Shown here: positions 1-13,420 of the stretch, one piece after another
Numbering within the stretch: position 1 is the first letter of the stretch
Layout: every line of letters begins with the position of its first letter
Origin: Pseudisothecium myosuroides
Taxonomy: Eukaryota > Streptophyta > Bryopsida > Hypnales > Lembophyllaceae
Reading direction: 5' to 3'
Assembly (NCBI GenBank): GCA_951799445.1
Contig: OX637293.1
Location: 2,046,001 to 2,110,000, forward strand
Length of the DNA: 64,000 nucleotides
Translations under genes and position numbers: made by a program
Notes under the pieces: generated by a model
The model's database searches: none
Seen by the model: only the letters and a program-made list of their open reading frames with translations
Told to the model about the DNA's origin: nothing

Positions 1-423
1 GAATGATTTAATTCAATTCCTGTAGATATAGAAATGCTCACTTCTGGCCACATAGGAAATTTGGGTTTAAGAATAGGCTAAACCTTCTCCATATCTACCT
101 GTTGAGGCTCAAATGAATCTCACTGCAGAACTCTATGCCCAAACTATGAGAATAGGAAATAGGTATCATGGGACCAATCTGAGTGTCTCGTCGTTGCCCT
201 CGGATTTTGCAGCAATGTCTCAACTCGATCAGGATATCAACAACGAAGAAAACAGTTCTCAACATCCTTCACAACGTGAATGGAATAATCAAGCCTCAGA
301 GGTACAAATCGGACAGATTCTACAGGGATTGGCATTAGCTTCAAAGCTGTGAAAAAATTAGGTTACTGGTATGTCACTCAGAAATCATCTTAGGACTCAG
401 CTTTGAAATGGGTGCTCTTGCAG
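1..423. other. 5' edge: intron of the PDR gene
   Basis: No exon of the transporter is recognisable here. The first visible exon begins after an AG acceptor at 422-423 with one base of a split codon, so at least one upstream exon lies off the left edge and this stretch is best read as intron. An open frame at 113-352 has no PDR-like residues and I do not call it coding. Confidence 0.6.
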
Positions 424-3400
424 GATGACCCTGTTACTCGGTCCACCAGGATCCGGGAAGACGACTTTATTGCTGGCACTTGCAGGCAAACTTGACAAAG
501 ATTTGCAGGTGAGGAATTGTGGAGAAATCTGGACATGTGATTGATCATATCCCTTAAACCCTAACAGTAGCGCTATTCGGTATTGTGACTATTGTCCAAC
601 AATGTGCGTATCCCTTCGAAGAGATTTTTTAATTGTGTAAACGATTGTTGTCTTCTGTTTTGGAGAAATTTTGAAGGTTGTGAGCTCCTCTCTGGATTTT
701 GTGGACGTAGGTTACAGGCACTGTGACATACAATGGCCATAACCTGGATGAGTTCGTTCCACAAAAGACGGCGGTTTACATTAGTCAGACCGATTTACAT
801 GTTGCCCAAATGACTGTGCGTGAGACTCTGGACTTCTCAGCTCGTTGCCAAGGCACCGGCACTCGATATGGTAAACATCAATCACTCTCAAATTCCTATA
901 AATAATTTCACTATTGACCCTCCTGAAAATTTCATTGTTTCATATTTCGATGATTGTGTTTTTTCTTTATGTTTTTTCAGAGCTACTTTCAGAGCTTGCA
1001 AGAAGAGAAAAACAAGCTGGAATATTCCCCGAGGCGGATGTGGATCTCTTTATGAAGGTAAATTGTTCATACCATTCAAGTTCTTGAGCATTGAATGAAT
1101 AGCTTCGTACGTAGCCACTTTTGGTTGTTTTTTTCCTTTTCATAACGAAGCAACTATCTGTTGGATTCTCACGTCCGAATGATATCTATTTCCAATGCAG
1201 GCAACAGCTTTGTCAGGAGTAGAGAGTAGTCTTGCAACAGATTACACCCTAAAGGTCAGAGACTCTCTCATACTAACAACTGGTGTGCTTATTTGTTTCA
1301 CTCTTTGGGATAGAGGATAGAGAATACTATTTGCTCCGCTTTAACATAACATGTATGACTGATGTATAGAGCTCTGGAGAGGTCACTTTGGGAATTAGAG
1401 CCGAACATGTTTCAGATCAAAATTTCCTCCATCAATGTATGATGATTTCTTATGATTGCATTAAAAGTGGGAGGTTGTTAACCACTATTAAAGAGACAGT
1501 AGGCAACCCCATTTGAATTCAGTGATGAGTGGCCTTAGGCATTTAGCCAAGTCATGTGATTAATCCCATAGTGTATTTGTCGAATGAGTTGCTGTTGGTA
1601 ACAAGGGTTAGTCAATAGGAGACGGGATTAGGTCCCTTGCAGTTTAATATCTTCGACCATATCTCAATTGAACCTCATACAACAGGTGTAGAGTCATCGA
1701 AGTAAATGCAACAGGGACACTGAAATGCATCACTTTCTCTATGGGGTTGTCGCAGATATTAGGTCTTGATGTTTGCGCAGACATCTTGGTTGGCGATGAC
1801 ATGCGCAGGGGAATCTCTGGCGGTCAGAAGAAACGAGTCACCACAGGTACAAATGAGATTTTTTAGAGGTCGGAAGGTGAAAAATCAATTCATCCCCACT
1901 TTTATTTTGCATTCCAACTTGCACCTCTTGGAAATGAGCATGTGTGATGATTCAATGGAATTTTCTGGAGCGATGTAGGCTAATTGCATCTCAAATCTTT
2001 AATAAACTCTTGTATTGGAGTTGCACAACTTGAGAGATGAAAGTGAGGATGAAATTCATCAATGCAACATTTTTGTTAAGAGATTTGCTTGTTTGTGAAG
2101 CCTAGAGTGATCCCTAATTTTAAGTGGTATCATATTAACTCTGAATGAGTTTTTATGAGTGCAGGAGAGATGATTGTTGGGCCGACTCGCGCCCTGTTTA
2201 TGGACGAAATCTCAACAGGGCTGGATAGTTCTACCACATTCCAAATCGTGAAGAGCTTGCGGCAGTTTGCACATGTGATGTCCAGCACAGTGCTCATGTC
2301 CTTGTTGCAACCAGCTCCGGAGACCTTTGAGCTTTTTGATGATATCATTCTACTCTCGGAAGGCCAGATTGTGTACCATGGCCCTCGGGACCACGTTTTG
2401 GAGTTTTTTGAGGATTGCGGATTCAAGTGCCCTGATCGCAAGGGTGTGGCTGATTTCTTACAAGAGGTACACTCAAACTGCTTTATTATGACCTTCACTA
2501 AAATGATACTCCGTATTCTCTATTATCTTGCACAATTGTCACAATCAAAGTATGACATAACGAATAAGGGTGGCAAGATTAAAGAGCTTTGGTTACACCA
2601 ACAATATCATGACACATTTGGTCTTTATGAAGCCAGAACAAATGATTAAGAGAGATAATGATGACTTCTTAAGTAGAAAATGACGAACTTGCTGAGGAAT
2701 GTCAATGTCGAGTGTATCAATGATCGTTAACATGTTCTAGAAAATTTACCTGCATTACAATTGATAGTAGTTATAAAAACCTCTTTTGAATGGTATTGTA
2801 ATTGGTAGGGTTTAACACAGCTAGGTTTTTAGAACACTTTTGACGGAGGGGTTTCTACCAGTACATATGAAAGAATGGAGCTTGCACTCAATTGAGCATT
2901 GATACTTATTCTCTTACTATGTTGGTTTTTGGTGATTAGGTTACCTCGAAAAAAGATCAGGAGCAATATTGGATAGATAGAAGGCGTCCTTACCGCTTTG
3001 TATCGGTCACGGACTTTGAAGAGAAGTTCAAAAAGTTCCATGTTGGAGTATCACAGACAGTGGAGCTCGCGAATCCCTACCCCAAGCACAGAAGCCACAG
3101 GGCAGCCTTGACCCATGAGAAGTACACTGTCACCAAGAAAGAGATTTTCTATGCCACGTTTGCAAAGGAGATTCTCATGATGAAGCGAGATGCATTTGTC
3201 TACATCTTCAAAACCTCACAGGTATATACTCTTTCTGAAACAAGTTACTCTGTAGCGATAGTTTCATTTTATTGAATGTACACAAAGCCATGTATCGCCA
3301 ATTTCGTTAAAATGGCGGTATTCCAAGTGCCACTTTGACAGTGTGCCATTTTCACCATCTAGGACTGGTATAGATTTCAGGACGGCCGTTCTGAACTGTT

Positions 3401-6400
3401 TTCATGCCATTTAAAAAAAATATCGCCATTTTAACGAAATTGCCCATATGTGCATTTCTTCTACCTTACTGTTCCTTTCCACCTGTATTACCTTCAGTAG
3501 TGGATTCAGTGTTAGTGAGTGGTATGGGGCAGATTATTTTTGTTTGACTAATGGAAACTAAGCCAATAGATCCGTATTTCCTGTGAACCCATGAGATACT
3601 TCAGTGATCCGGTGGAAATGTAAGGGCGGTGCTCCTTCATTTCTATCAGAGATTGGCAGTTTCAGTTACTGGAATTGCTGAATGCATCTTAGCATCCTAA
3701 AATCCGCCAATATTTCGTCCACTGTGCTTATAACATGGTAATTTGAAGTAGAGCAGGCGATCCTCTTTTCCAGTACCTTGGATGATACATTTTGTGCAGA
3801 AACTGCTAGATTAGAGTGCACTTTAATGCACACATTTCAAAAGTCATCAACGAATTCAGCTGATGTGGCAAACATTTTATATACTCTGAAGTTGTGGCTC
3901 TTGATATGTGCTTCTATGTCATGCAGCTGGCAATCATGGCAGCTGTCAGCATGACAGTCTTCTTCCGCTCAAGTCTACACCAAGAGACGGTTGCGGATGG
4001 GACCGTTTACTTGGGAGCCCTTTTCTTTACAGTGGTGTGCATCATGTTTAATGGGTTTGGAGAGCTTTCTATGACTATCTTCCGTTTGCCAGTGTTTTTC
4101 AAGCAACGAGACCTCCTGTTTTATCCCGCCTGGGCATTTTCACTCCCTAGTTTTGTGCTGAGTATCCCCATGTCCGCGCTTGAGTCTTCCATTTGGACCT
4201 GCATGACTTACTACGTCATCGGGTTCGCCCCAGAGCCCTCAAGGTTAGTATTTCTCCAAAAGATTGCTCAGTTTTTAAATAGACTAAATTTAACAAAAAA
4301 AAACATTTGAGCATTTGTTGCATTCTACTGGTTGCTATTTTCTCAAAGTCAAATGGCTTCAATCAATGACATAATTTGCATGTATTCAAATTGGGGGTCA
4401 AATGAGGAGTGAAACACCATTATACGGTAGTTATTTATTGGTATGTGTTGATTTCCTACTCATTGGAGAAACTTCATAATTGCTGGACACAAAATTTCTT
4501 GTCCATTGGTGCTTTTAGATTCTTCAAGCAACTGCTGTTACTATTCTCAGTGCACCAAATGTCGTCTGGGCTATTCCGACTCATAGGAGCTGTATGCAAG
4601 ACCATGATCATGGCCTACACCGGAGGTTCCTTTCTGTTGCTCATTATATTCATGCTGGGAGGGTTTATCATTCCGCGACCAGACATCAAGAGCTGGTGGA
4701 TCTGGGGTTACTGGATGTCCCCACTCGCCTATGCTGAGAATGCCATTAGCATCAATGAGATGCTTGCACCCCGGTGGAGCAAGGTGCAATTTCGTTTAAA
4801 ACTTGCCTCTCTTAAATCATTATTTTCCTGTTAAGATCCATCATTCTCAGGTGATCTAGAAAACCCAAACCCTTTAGAATTTGTTGTAATTGACGTTTCA
4901 AATTGGCAGAGTTTAGTGTGGTTATATTTTTAAGTATAAATTCTATGATCGTAAATGGAGGTTGAATTAATGGTGATCTATTGGATATTTAGGTCTCCAA
5001 TATCTCTGACTGTTTCTTGATCCGGGGTCTTGCAAGCTCTGCCAATTGGCAGTATTAATACTACAGCAGAATGAGGTGCTTATAACTTACTGGTTAGCAT
5101 TGTTAATGATATTTTGCAGTTTGATGTAAGTAAGAATCACACAATAGGAGAGCTGATTTTAATCAACCGTGGGATTTTCACTGAGAGCTATTGGTACTGG
5201 ATATGCGTTGGGGCGCTGTTTGGATTTGCTGTCATATTCAACATTGGATTCACAATCGCTTTGGATTGGATGAGACGTAAGCAGCTTCTTTGTCTGTGAA
5301 TTTTAGGTTCTGCATTATATTCTATTTCAGAACCATGTATTAGAATTTCTTTCATTCTTCCTTCCACATCTTGATTAATTTTTTTATATTCGTTAGCCCT
5401 GTCTCTTTCAAATAACAGTACTTGTCTTTTTGAGCTCACTCTCTTGAAATATGTACGCAGCCCCAGGAAAGCCCCAAGCAGTCATATCTGAGGAAGCATT
5501 GACAGAGAGGAATGAAAAATTGAGATCCAGGGATGTTCCGGTAGTGGAGACAGTAACATCTAATAACCCATACTCAGGAAAATACAAAGTCCATGACGAA
5601 ATGGCAAGGACTGAAGATGGTAAGTCTTACGAGGCAATTGAAATTTTCATAAATAGAAAACAATGACACGAACTAACATAGTTTCGTTGATTTGGACGTG
5701 TTTTGTGTTGATTCGGACATGTCTTGTTGCTCGGATGGCTTGATTCAAACACTGTTTTCTACTAGAGTTGAAGCAAGCCAAATTTCTTCTCCCTCAGTCC
5801 ATCGTAGGATGATATTCTGGTGGATCTGACCTTGACCAAACACTTGCTTGCAACTCTGAGTTGTTGTCATCCCAAAATTAAAGAAAAATTTAATGAAATC
5901 TCGAAAGAAAATAGGCATTTTTTCGAAGAAAAGTGGAGTAAGACAACTTGGAAACTATTTTTTTTTTTCAGGTGTAAGAAACTCGTTCAGTCAAAGCTGG
6001 CTCAACCTGGCGACCCAACGCACTGGAAGCAACAATGCGCATTCGAAGTCCATGGAGATGAAGAGCCGGGACCATTTCGTGGCGCTCGATGAGGCCGAGG
6101 CTGCGCTTGGCACTGCCCTGGAGGCCACACTAGAAGTTGCAGGCTTGGAACGCAAGCGTGGCATGATTTTGCCTTTCGAGCCGTTGTCCATTTCCTTTGA
6201 TAACCTCAAATACTCCGTGGACATGCCAGCTGTACGTTTTCCTGAACTTTTTCATTTCATATCATGCTCCACAATTTTTTCGCGGTCATGGATGACAAAA
6301 TGCTCAATTCCATTGATTTCTCTAGAAGCGACTAGTAGAAACCCCCCAAGACATATTCTAAAAAATCAAACCTTGCTAAACCTTGCCAATTCGACATCAT

Positions 6401-9400
6401 TTGAGGCAATTTCCAATGTATGAGTTGCCAATTTTAACGCACCTACATTCTCTAGTTGTCAAGATCTATTATATATGTCATCCTGTATTGATTCATAGTA
6501 TGAGCAAAGTTTGAAATATTTTGTTTTATGAGGATATTCGTTTTTGGTCCAAAGAAACTTCTTGCCATCAATAGAACAAGACTATTGTACGTGTTGACCT
6601 ACGAAAGGGCTAATTCTTTCAGATATGGCCACAGTCTCGGCAATGACTGCATTTTCTCTTATTGTGTTTCTAAAACTCCATATGTACTGTACAATCAAAG
6701 CGGTTTGTTAGAAATTCTGGCCAGGTGCAACATGACATGTTTTGCCAGGTATGCTGAACATTGTACTACTGGCACAACCTTGAGTATAGCGGGATTTCCT
6801 GATCCTTGTACTGATCAAGACACATATAATGCATGAATGACCGCACAGGAAATGAAGAAACAAGGAGTGACAGAGGACAAGCTGCAGCTTCTCCAGGGAG
6901 TGACAGGGGCGTTCCGTCCTGGCATACTCACAGCTTTGGTGGGTGTGAGTGGAGCTGGGAAGACAACCTTGATGGATGTCCTCGCAGGACGGAAGACGGG
7001 GGGCTACATTGAGGGTGACATTCGCATCAACGGGTATCCCAAGAAGCAAGAGACTTTTGCTCGCATTTCTGGCTACTGTGAGCAAGTGGACATTCATTCC
7101 CCTCAAGTCACTGTGAGTGAGTCCCTCATTTATTCTGCGTGGCTGCGGCTCTCGGAAGACTGCACTCCTGCCATGAAGATGGTACGTGAGAAACAATCGT
7201 CTTTATTCTTTTCATGTTATACTCTAATCCCCTTAAGGTATGCGTACCTATTATCGTCACTAATAACAACTGAGAATAATTGGTATGGTATAACATAATT
7301 TATTTTTAATAGATCATATTGGCAACTGAAATTAAGAGGATTCCAACTCACTTTAGAATGCGTTATTTGGACATAATTTTTGAATTTAGAAAGTATTCTC
7401 TCTACTAGGTGTACCCAAAATCAACAATAGGCTCCCATTAACTTTCATGTTTTGATCTTGTGTAGTCAATATCTAGGTTTTTGTGACATTTTTGGGCCAA
7501 AATGTAGGTGTTTCATTTTGGTCCGTGTTGATTATGGGTGTGCATGCCTCAATCTGACTGCTTGAGGTGACAGATGTAGTACTAGACGAAAAAAGCTTTG
7601 CAGGCACCGACTCTGAGTCTTGATAAGTGTGCCTAGTTGACACACGAATGGTCAGACAACTACTTAAGAACTGAATGGAACTCTGCAAAGTTTCAAAGAG
7701 CTGAATCTTCATGTTGAACTTGATGGTACTACAGAAATTTGTGGAGGAAGTGATGGAGTTGGTGGAGTTGAAACCATTGCAAGATGCTCTCGTGGGGCTG
7801 CCGGGAGTCACAGGTCTGTCCACAGAGCAGAGGAAAAGGCTGACCATTGCAGTAGAGTTGGTTGCCAATCCCTCCATTATTTTCATGGATGAACCCACGA
7901 GTGGGCTAGACGCACGTGCGGCTGCCATTGTCATGCGCACAGTCCGCAACACAGTGGATACAGGCCGGACTGTGGTGTGCACCATACATCAACCCAGTAT
8001 TGACATCTTTGAAGCTTTTGATGAGGTACTTTACTACCATCTAAAATCCTGACTGCAAATTTATTGTTTTGCACAGGTACCAAATATTTGTAGTAATCTG
8101 ACATTGTAAACCAAGTTTGTTAAAGAGCTTGAAGCCATGTGCTCTTATTCATTTTTATGGTTTTAATTTCTCATTCCACCTATACGATCTTCAATATTAC
8201 ACCCATTCTGCTTCCAACATGGTAATAAAGCTAGAGGGGGGGCTAGACAGTCATCTGTTTCCTTCCCTAATATATAAGTTGATCATTTTCTTATAATATG
8301 CAAAAATCTCTTGATAAGAATTTACAAAGTAATTTGCACTTTTCAAAAGTGACCTGCAAGTTTAACAAATTCAGTGAACTTTCTGGTTTGTATTGCAGTT
8401 ATTGTTGATGAAGAGAGGTGGGCAAGTCATATACATGGGGCCTTTGGGACCTCGCTCACACAAGCTGGTTGAGTATTTTGAGGTAATTCATGAATTCTGT
8501 GCACATTTATCTCTTCCAATACAGAGGGAGCTTGCTCTCTCTCTCTCTCTCTACATTTGAGAACTTATATTCAGACAACTGATTTGGACAAAATTGTATG
8601 AGATTGATGATCATTTGATTTTGTGAGAGTGTCTTGTAGGCTGTTCCTGGCGTCCCCAAGATCAAAGAGGGCTACAATCCAGCAACGTGGATGTTAGAAG
8701 TCAGTGCAGTGACCATGGAGACCAATTTGGAGGTTGACTTTGCAGAGATTTATCAAACATCAGATCTCTTTATGTGAGTGTGCTGTACATACCTTCAGTA
8801 ACTAGTTCTCTCATGATAAAATTAATTGCCTCTTAAGCGGACCTGAGATCACATTGTTACTCTAAAATCTTAAAACTGGAATAAGTCACAGGAGAAGATA
8901 TATTAGAAGTTGAAGTATAATTTGCAAGCTGAGTCATAGATTAGTCGAATCTCCATATATGGCAGGAAGGTGCCAGGGAGGGTGTTTGCAGAAAATCTTG
9001 CAGCTTGCACTACAGTCTTTTACTTTCCCTTGGTTTGACAGCAATTATAGTGTCATTTTTGAGACAGATTTGAATTACTGCCGATACTGAGAGTTTGTTT
9101 GCTTTGTCTACGACATCAGGAAGAACAAGGCGCTGGTAAACCAACTGAAATCACCAATCCCCGGAACACAAGACCTTCACTTCCCCACTAAATATTCACA
9201 GCCGTTCTTTACCCAGCTCACTTCGTGCTTGTGGAAACAAAAGCTGACTTACTGGCGAACCCCAGACTACAACTGTGTGCGTTTTTGTTTCTCCGCTGTG
9301 GCTGCGATTCTCTTTGGCAGCATTTTCTGGAATCTTGGCCAGAAAACGTAAGCTTCTTTCACCTGAACTTTTTGATTCAAAAAACTGTTTAACATATTTC

Positions 9401-10883
9401 AAATATTTCCAAACTTTCAAAGCTTGAAGTATCCTTAATTTCATTCAAAATGGGATTGCTAATCTTGTTTCAGTTACTAGGCTTAAGCCATTTTTTGATG
9501 TTTCAGTCACGAATCTGAAGTAGTGTTCGTCTCAATAATATCCTTAACACAAAAATTTATGAACTCTAGAGTGAAAGGGAGAAGCCTTGCATTGACTAAA
9601 GCTAAGGTGTGTAGGCCCATTGTCGACCTGAGCCCAATTGTGTCCCTATCTGGACAACTGCACTGTATGTAGGGACACAATTGGGCTCAGGTCGACAATG
9701 GACATACATACCTTAGCTATTGTCAATGCAAGGCTTCTCCCTTCACCCCAGAGTTCATAAATTGTTGAGTTAAGGTTATTTTTCAGATGAACACTATTTC
9801 AGATTCGTGACTGAACCATCAAAAAATGGCTTAAGCCTAGTAACTGAAACAAGATTAGCAACCCCATTTTGAATGAAATTAAGGATGGTTGAGCAGGTTG
9901 AGCAGATTGCTTCTCTTAAAGCAAGTAGAACTACAAATTTCATTTATAAATTTACAGGGACATAGCCTCTCGTAGAGTAGCTGCTGATTTGTTTTGCATT
10001 CAGAAAAAGAAGAATCTGGAAATGATACAAGAGTGTGACTCTTAAATGAATGCAGGTCCTCTTCACAAGACCTGTTCACAGTAATGGGAGCAATGTATGG
10101 AGCTGTGCTGTTCCTGGGGATCAACAACTGTGGAACAGTGCAGCCCATGGTGGGCATTGAGCGCACGGTGTTCTACAGAGAGCGTGCCGCTGGGATGTAT
10201 TCCGCCATTCCTTATGCGTTTGCACAGTTGCTGATTGAGGTTCCGTACGTGATGGTACAGACACTCGTGTACGCCTTGATCACATACTCGATGATCAACT
10301 TTGAGTGGACCGCCATGAAATTCTTCTGGTATACATATTACATGTTCTTCACGTTCATCACCTTCACGTACTACGGGATGATGATGGTGGCGCTCACCCC
10401 CAACACGGAGATTGCTTCCATTGTGGCTTCCTTCTTCTACTCTTTCTTCAACCTCTTCTCGGGTTTCCTCATCCCCAAACCGGTACTGACGCACTCCAAG
10501 CCATTGTGTAGTGTGTTTAAATATTGTACGTTGAACAAGTTATCAATTGCTACGTTCTATGAACTCCACATATTTAAACTTACTCTCTCTGCTTCATTTG
10601 GGTGCAGAAAATTCCAATCTGGTGGGCATGGTATTACTGGGCCTGCCCTGTGGCATGGACGATCTACGGACTCATCACCTCACAATTTGGAGATGTGGAA
10701 AGCCCTACCAGTGTGCTTGGAGACACAAGCAGCACACAGCCGGTCAAACAATTCATTGAGACATACTTTGGGTTCAAGCATGACTTTCTGCCAGTTGTGG
10801 CCCTCATGATGCCTCTATTCATGATCCTATTTGCAGTAGTGTTTGTCCTTGGCATTAAAATTTTGAACTTCCAACATAGGTAA
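424..10883 (+). CDS. Full-size ABCG (PDR-type) ABC transporter, 5' partial, 19 exons visible
   Basis: An ATP-driven plasma-membrane exporter of the pleiotropic drug resistance group (NBD1-TMD1-NBD2-TMD2). I joined exons by GT-AG borders and frame: 424-508, 711-870, 981-1057, 1201-1254, 1756-1846, 2165-2466, 2940-3221, 3927-4243, 4519-4783, 5120-5276, 5461-5619, 5972-6231, 6849-7181, 7735-8025, 8399-8482, 8640-8773, 9120-9347, 10056-10482, 10608-10883 (stop TAA). The frame stays open across all joins, giving 1,326 visible residues. NBD1 has Walker A GPPGSGKT (6-13), signature ISGGQ (145-149) and Walker B LFMDE (166-170). TMD1 covers about 351-600. NBD2 has GVSGAGKT (768-775), LSTEQ (875-879) and IIFMDEP (895-901). 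TMD2 runs from about 1050 to the usual PDR C-terminus ending FNFQHR. Family members are about 1,420-1,500 aa, so about 100-170 N-terminal residues are missing off the edge. All key ATP-site residues are intact, so the gene is probably functional. The substrate cannot be read from sequence. Confidence 0.96.
3294..3447 (-). mobile_element. MITE family A, copy 1 (in a PDR intron)
   Basis: A 154-bp element in the intron between exons ending 3221 and starting 3927. The ends are inverted: the left contains CAATTTCGTTAAAATGGCG and the right is its reverse complement (CGCCATTTTAACGAAATTG). It is flanked on both sides by ATGT, a perfect 4-bp target-site duplication (3290-3293 and 3448-3451). In reverse orientation it is colinear along its length with the element at 60207-60360. 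It has no coding capacity. It lies clear of the splice sites and should be removed with the intron. Confidence 0.85.
9431..9886. repeat. 456-bp foldback (hairpin) element in a PDR intron
   Basis: A near-palindrome in the intron 9348-10055. The left arm 9431-9648 is the inverted copy of the right arm 9670-9886, with a loop of about 21 nt (9649-9669). By eye the arms are about 90% identical. The outer ends are ATCCTTAATTT and AAATTAAGGAT. I see no convincing target-site duplication. Transcription of the host gene would make a long double-stranded stem in the pre-mRNA. It is probably a foldback or long-TIR MITE. Confidence 0.9.
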
Positions 10884-12494
10884 CTTAGGGATTGTCGAAG
10901 ATTCATGAGCAGAGATTAGATTGATAGAGGATGTGAGTGTAAATTCATATTTTTGTAATTTATCCAGATCCTTTCAGAAATGTTATATTGGTAGTTAGAT
11001 AGACAGGTATCTAGCCTTGTAGGGTTTGGTGTGACCATGCAAGAGAAAAAGCTAGTTTGGTCACTGTGTACCATGATTTACACAAGCATTTTTGTAAATC
11101 ATCAATTTTTTCAGTCATGTCTCAAGCACTATTAAGAATTCAAGCATTCATGTACCTACGAGTACCTACAAGTATACACGTATACCATGATTCAACAATG
11201 AGTTGGGGTCAATGATGCTAGTGCATGAGCGCAGATGTGAGCCTATCAACCTTGAACCTAATTGTATTGTTGTAGGTATGTACCGGCTACAACCATTTGA
11301 AGGTGTTTATAACATATGTACCCATAATATAAGTACACTATAATATGGAAAGAATCTATAACATCTAGGTACTTGTAACATAAACACCTATAACCATAAA
11401 AAGTGTCTATTATATAGATTCCTAAGTTCATGGGCTCATAGATTCTATGCTCACATGCTAACCTCCCCAGTTGGGGTTGGAGTTAATTTTGTTCATCTTG
11501 CATGTATCTAAGTTGGGGTTGGAGTTAATTTTTGTTCATCTTGCATATATCTAACCACCATGCGGTCAGATGTTGGTTTCTTGGTCTTCCAACCATTATA
11601 AAGCAATGGTGTTGAAACCATTGTAAAACAATTTTTCCAACCATCACAAAACAATGGTTTCCAGTGTTTTATTATGTAGTGTTTTTGGCATGACAAAATC
11701 TAATTTCTAATTTTTGTGTTCAATTGCATGAGATGTAAGTCCTACATATTGCATGAGATGTATTCCAAAAAGATTTATATGCAATCCAAGTTTTTATAGT
11801 TTTTCATCTCATGTATTTATAGTGTCCTACATATTGCATGAGATGTAAATCTCTAAATGAAGTGGAAGTAGTTGCAAAAGAAAATAAATATAAGTTCTTT
11901 ATAAAGAAAAAGAATATGACTGAGAAATCTATTTGTAGAGGTTATACATCAAGGTTTACAAGGCATTACCTTTTTTAAATCCAACACCCAAGAACTTGCA
12001 TCATACATATTCAATCATTTTTTAATATCCTAGTGTGTAATTAAAATATTAAAATATTTTTGAAAAATGTAAAAATTTTACCAAAGGTTGAAAATAGTCC
12101 TTTATATCTTAGTTTCAGAATTATAGTGCAAAAATTATAGCAAAATTCATTGCTCATGGATGTTTGTACGAGAAGCTGTATTGTACATGTCCTTGCAATT
12201 ATCCTTCAACTGTGTATCTTTCTCCATTATATCATATAAAGGGTTCTCAAATTTTTATCAATATGGCCTATAATTGATAAGCTAAAATCATCATGATAAA
12301 TGTTTTCAAATATTAATTGTGGTTCAATGGTATTTAATAGTAATGGACACTCTAAAGATGGTTTTATGTTTTTGGTGAAGACAATTGTAAGTATAGAATG
12401 CATATGATGACACTTTAAGGACAACTTCATAAAAATTTCCATAGAAATTTTGTATTTAAAATATACTATTGAATGACTTAATTATTTAAATGCT
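10884..12494. other. 3' flank of the PDR gene and AT-rich spacer
   Basis: It includes the presumed 3' UTR after the TAA at 10881-10883. No AATAAA signal stands out close to the stop, so the transcript end cannot be fixed. The rest is AT-rich, with short imperfect repeats around 11.3-11.85 kb (for example a TATTGCATGAGATGTA motif repeated near 11.75 and 11.83 kb). I see no gene. Confidence 0.5.
11469..11553. repeat. Two-copy ~42-bp tandem repeat
   Basis: The unit beginning AGTTGGGGTTGGAGTTAATT is repeated at 11469 and 11511 with only a few differences, extending through TTGCATRTATCTAA. It lies about 0.6 kb downstream of the PDR stop codon. Confidence 0.8.
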
Positions 12495-13420
12495 TTAACC
12501 CCTAAAGAACTAGCCTGCTACTTTTAGCAATATAGCAATCTTGGGCAGGTGCCTGTAACTATAAATTTTCAAATTTAAGGCTGAAACTTTAATAGAAGTT
12601 GTAGACAAGGAATATCTTTCATATGAACAAATTTTATGACATTTAGAAATATGAGCCAAAAGTTATGGTCCAATATGTTACTTTTTTTCTCAGTTGGGCA
12701 GTCCAGGTAGATAAAAAAGTCACTTTTTCATAAACAAAAACTTGAAATTGGTTTTCTAGATTTATATATATGTGGAAAGCTTTGAATCATTCCATTTCAA
12801 TCAATGAGTCAGAATTTATGAGGAATTTTAGTTTGCGGGCAATTATGGATTCTCTTTTCTAAAATAAACTTTGAAATTGTTTATTTCACTCAATTTTCAA
12901 TATTTTTGGAAAAAAATAAAACCATAAGATGTTGATTGTTTATTACAACATTATAACCATTGGGATTGACATTTTTCAATTCCATAATTAACTTCTTAAC
13001 AATTTAGTGTTTTGAATCATTCTCTATTTCTTTCTACTTACTATTTTTTTCCTATATGTTGTACAATTTCAATGATTTGAAATTTTTCAAGCATGTAGCC
13101 AACTTGCCCTGAAGAATGAATCCAAAGAGCAACCACCATTTTTGGATATTTTTTCATACAAATGTGAGCTTGTGAAGTGCACCTGCCTGGTTTTTTGCAA
13201 GACCAAAATTCCTACTGTTGTCAATTCAAACACTAATATCTTGCAATTCACATGGTGGAAAATTCTGAAATTTTTTCCACATCTCAAACCAATGTACTAC
13301 AAGATCCTATAATTACATATATCCAAAAATGTTTTTTTTCCAAAATTTGGTACTTGTGCTCAAAATGGCAGTTTTCGAGCATTTTGGGGGAAAACATAGT
13401 CAAGGAACTTAAGGGGTTAA
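12495..13420. mobile_element. TTAA-flanked element, copy P1
   Basis: A 926-bp segment bounded by TTAA at 12495-12498 (followed by CCCCTAAAG) and TTAA at 13417-13420 (preceded by CTTAAGGGG), so TIR ends plus a TTAA target duplication. The interior from about 12.74 kb on is clearly homologous to 42.3-42.9 kb (copy P2) and to 60.5-60.85 kb (copy P6). It has no transposase-like reading frame and is non-autonomous. Confidence 0.7.

Noticed and set aside
113..352. 79-codon frame just upstream of the first PDR exon
   Set aside because: It does not resemble the PDR N-terminal region and does not join in frame to the Walker A exon.
7473..7985. Minus-strand 170-codon open frame
   Set aside because: It is mostly a shadow of the NBD2 exon 7735-8025, and the Thr/Ser-rich peptide is typical of antisense reading.
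10063..10494. Minus-strand 143-codon open frame
   Set aside because: It is antisense to the PDR exon 10056-10482, whose product matches TMD2. The antisense peptide is low-complexity (His/Glu-rich) and has no family features.
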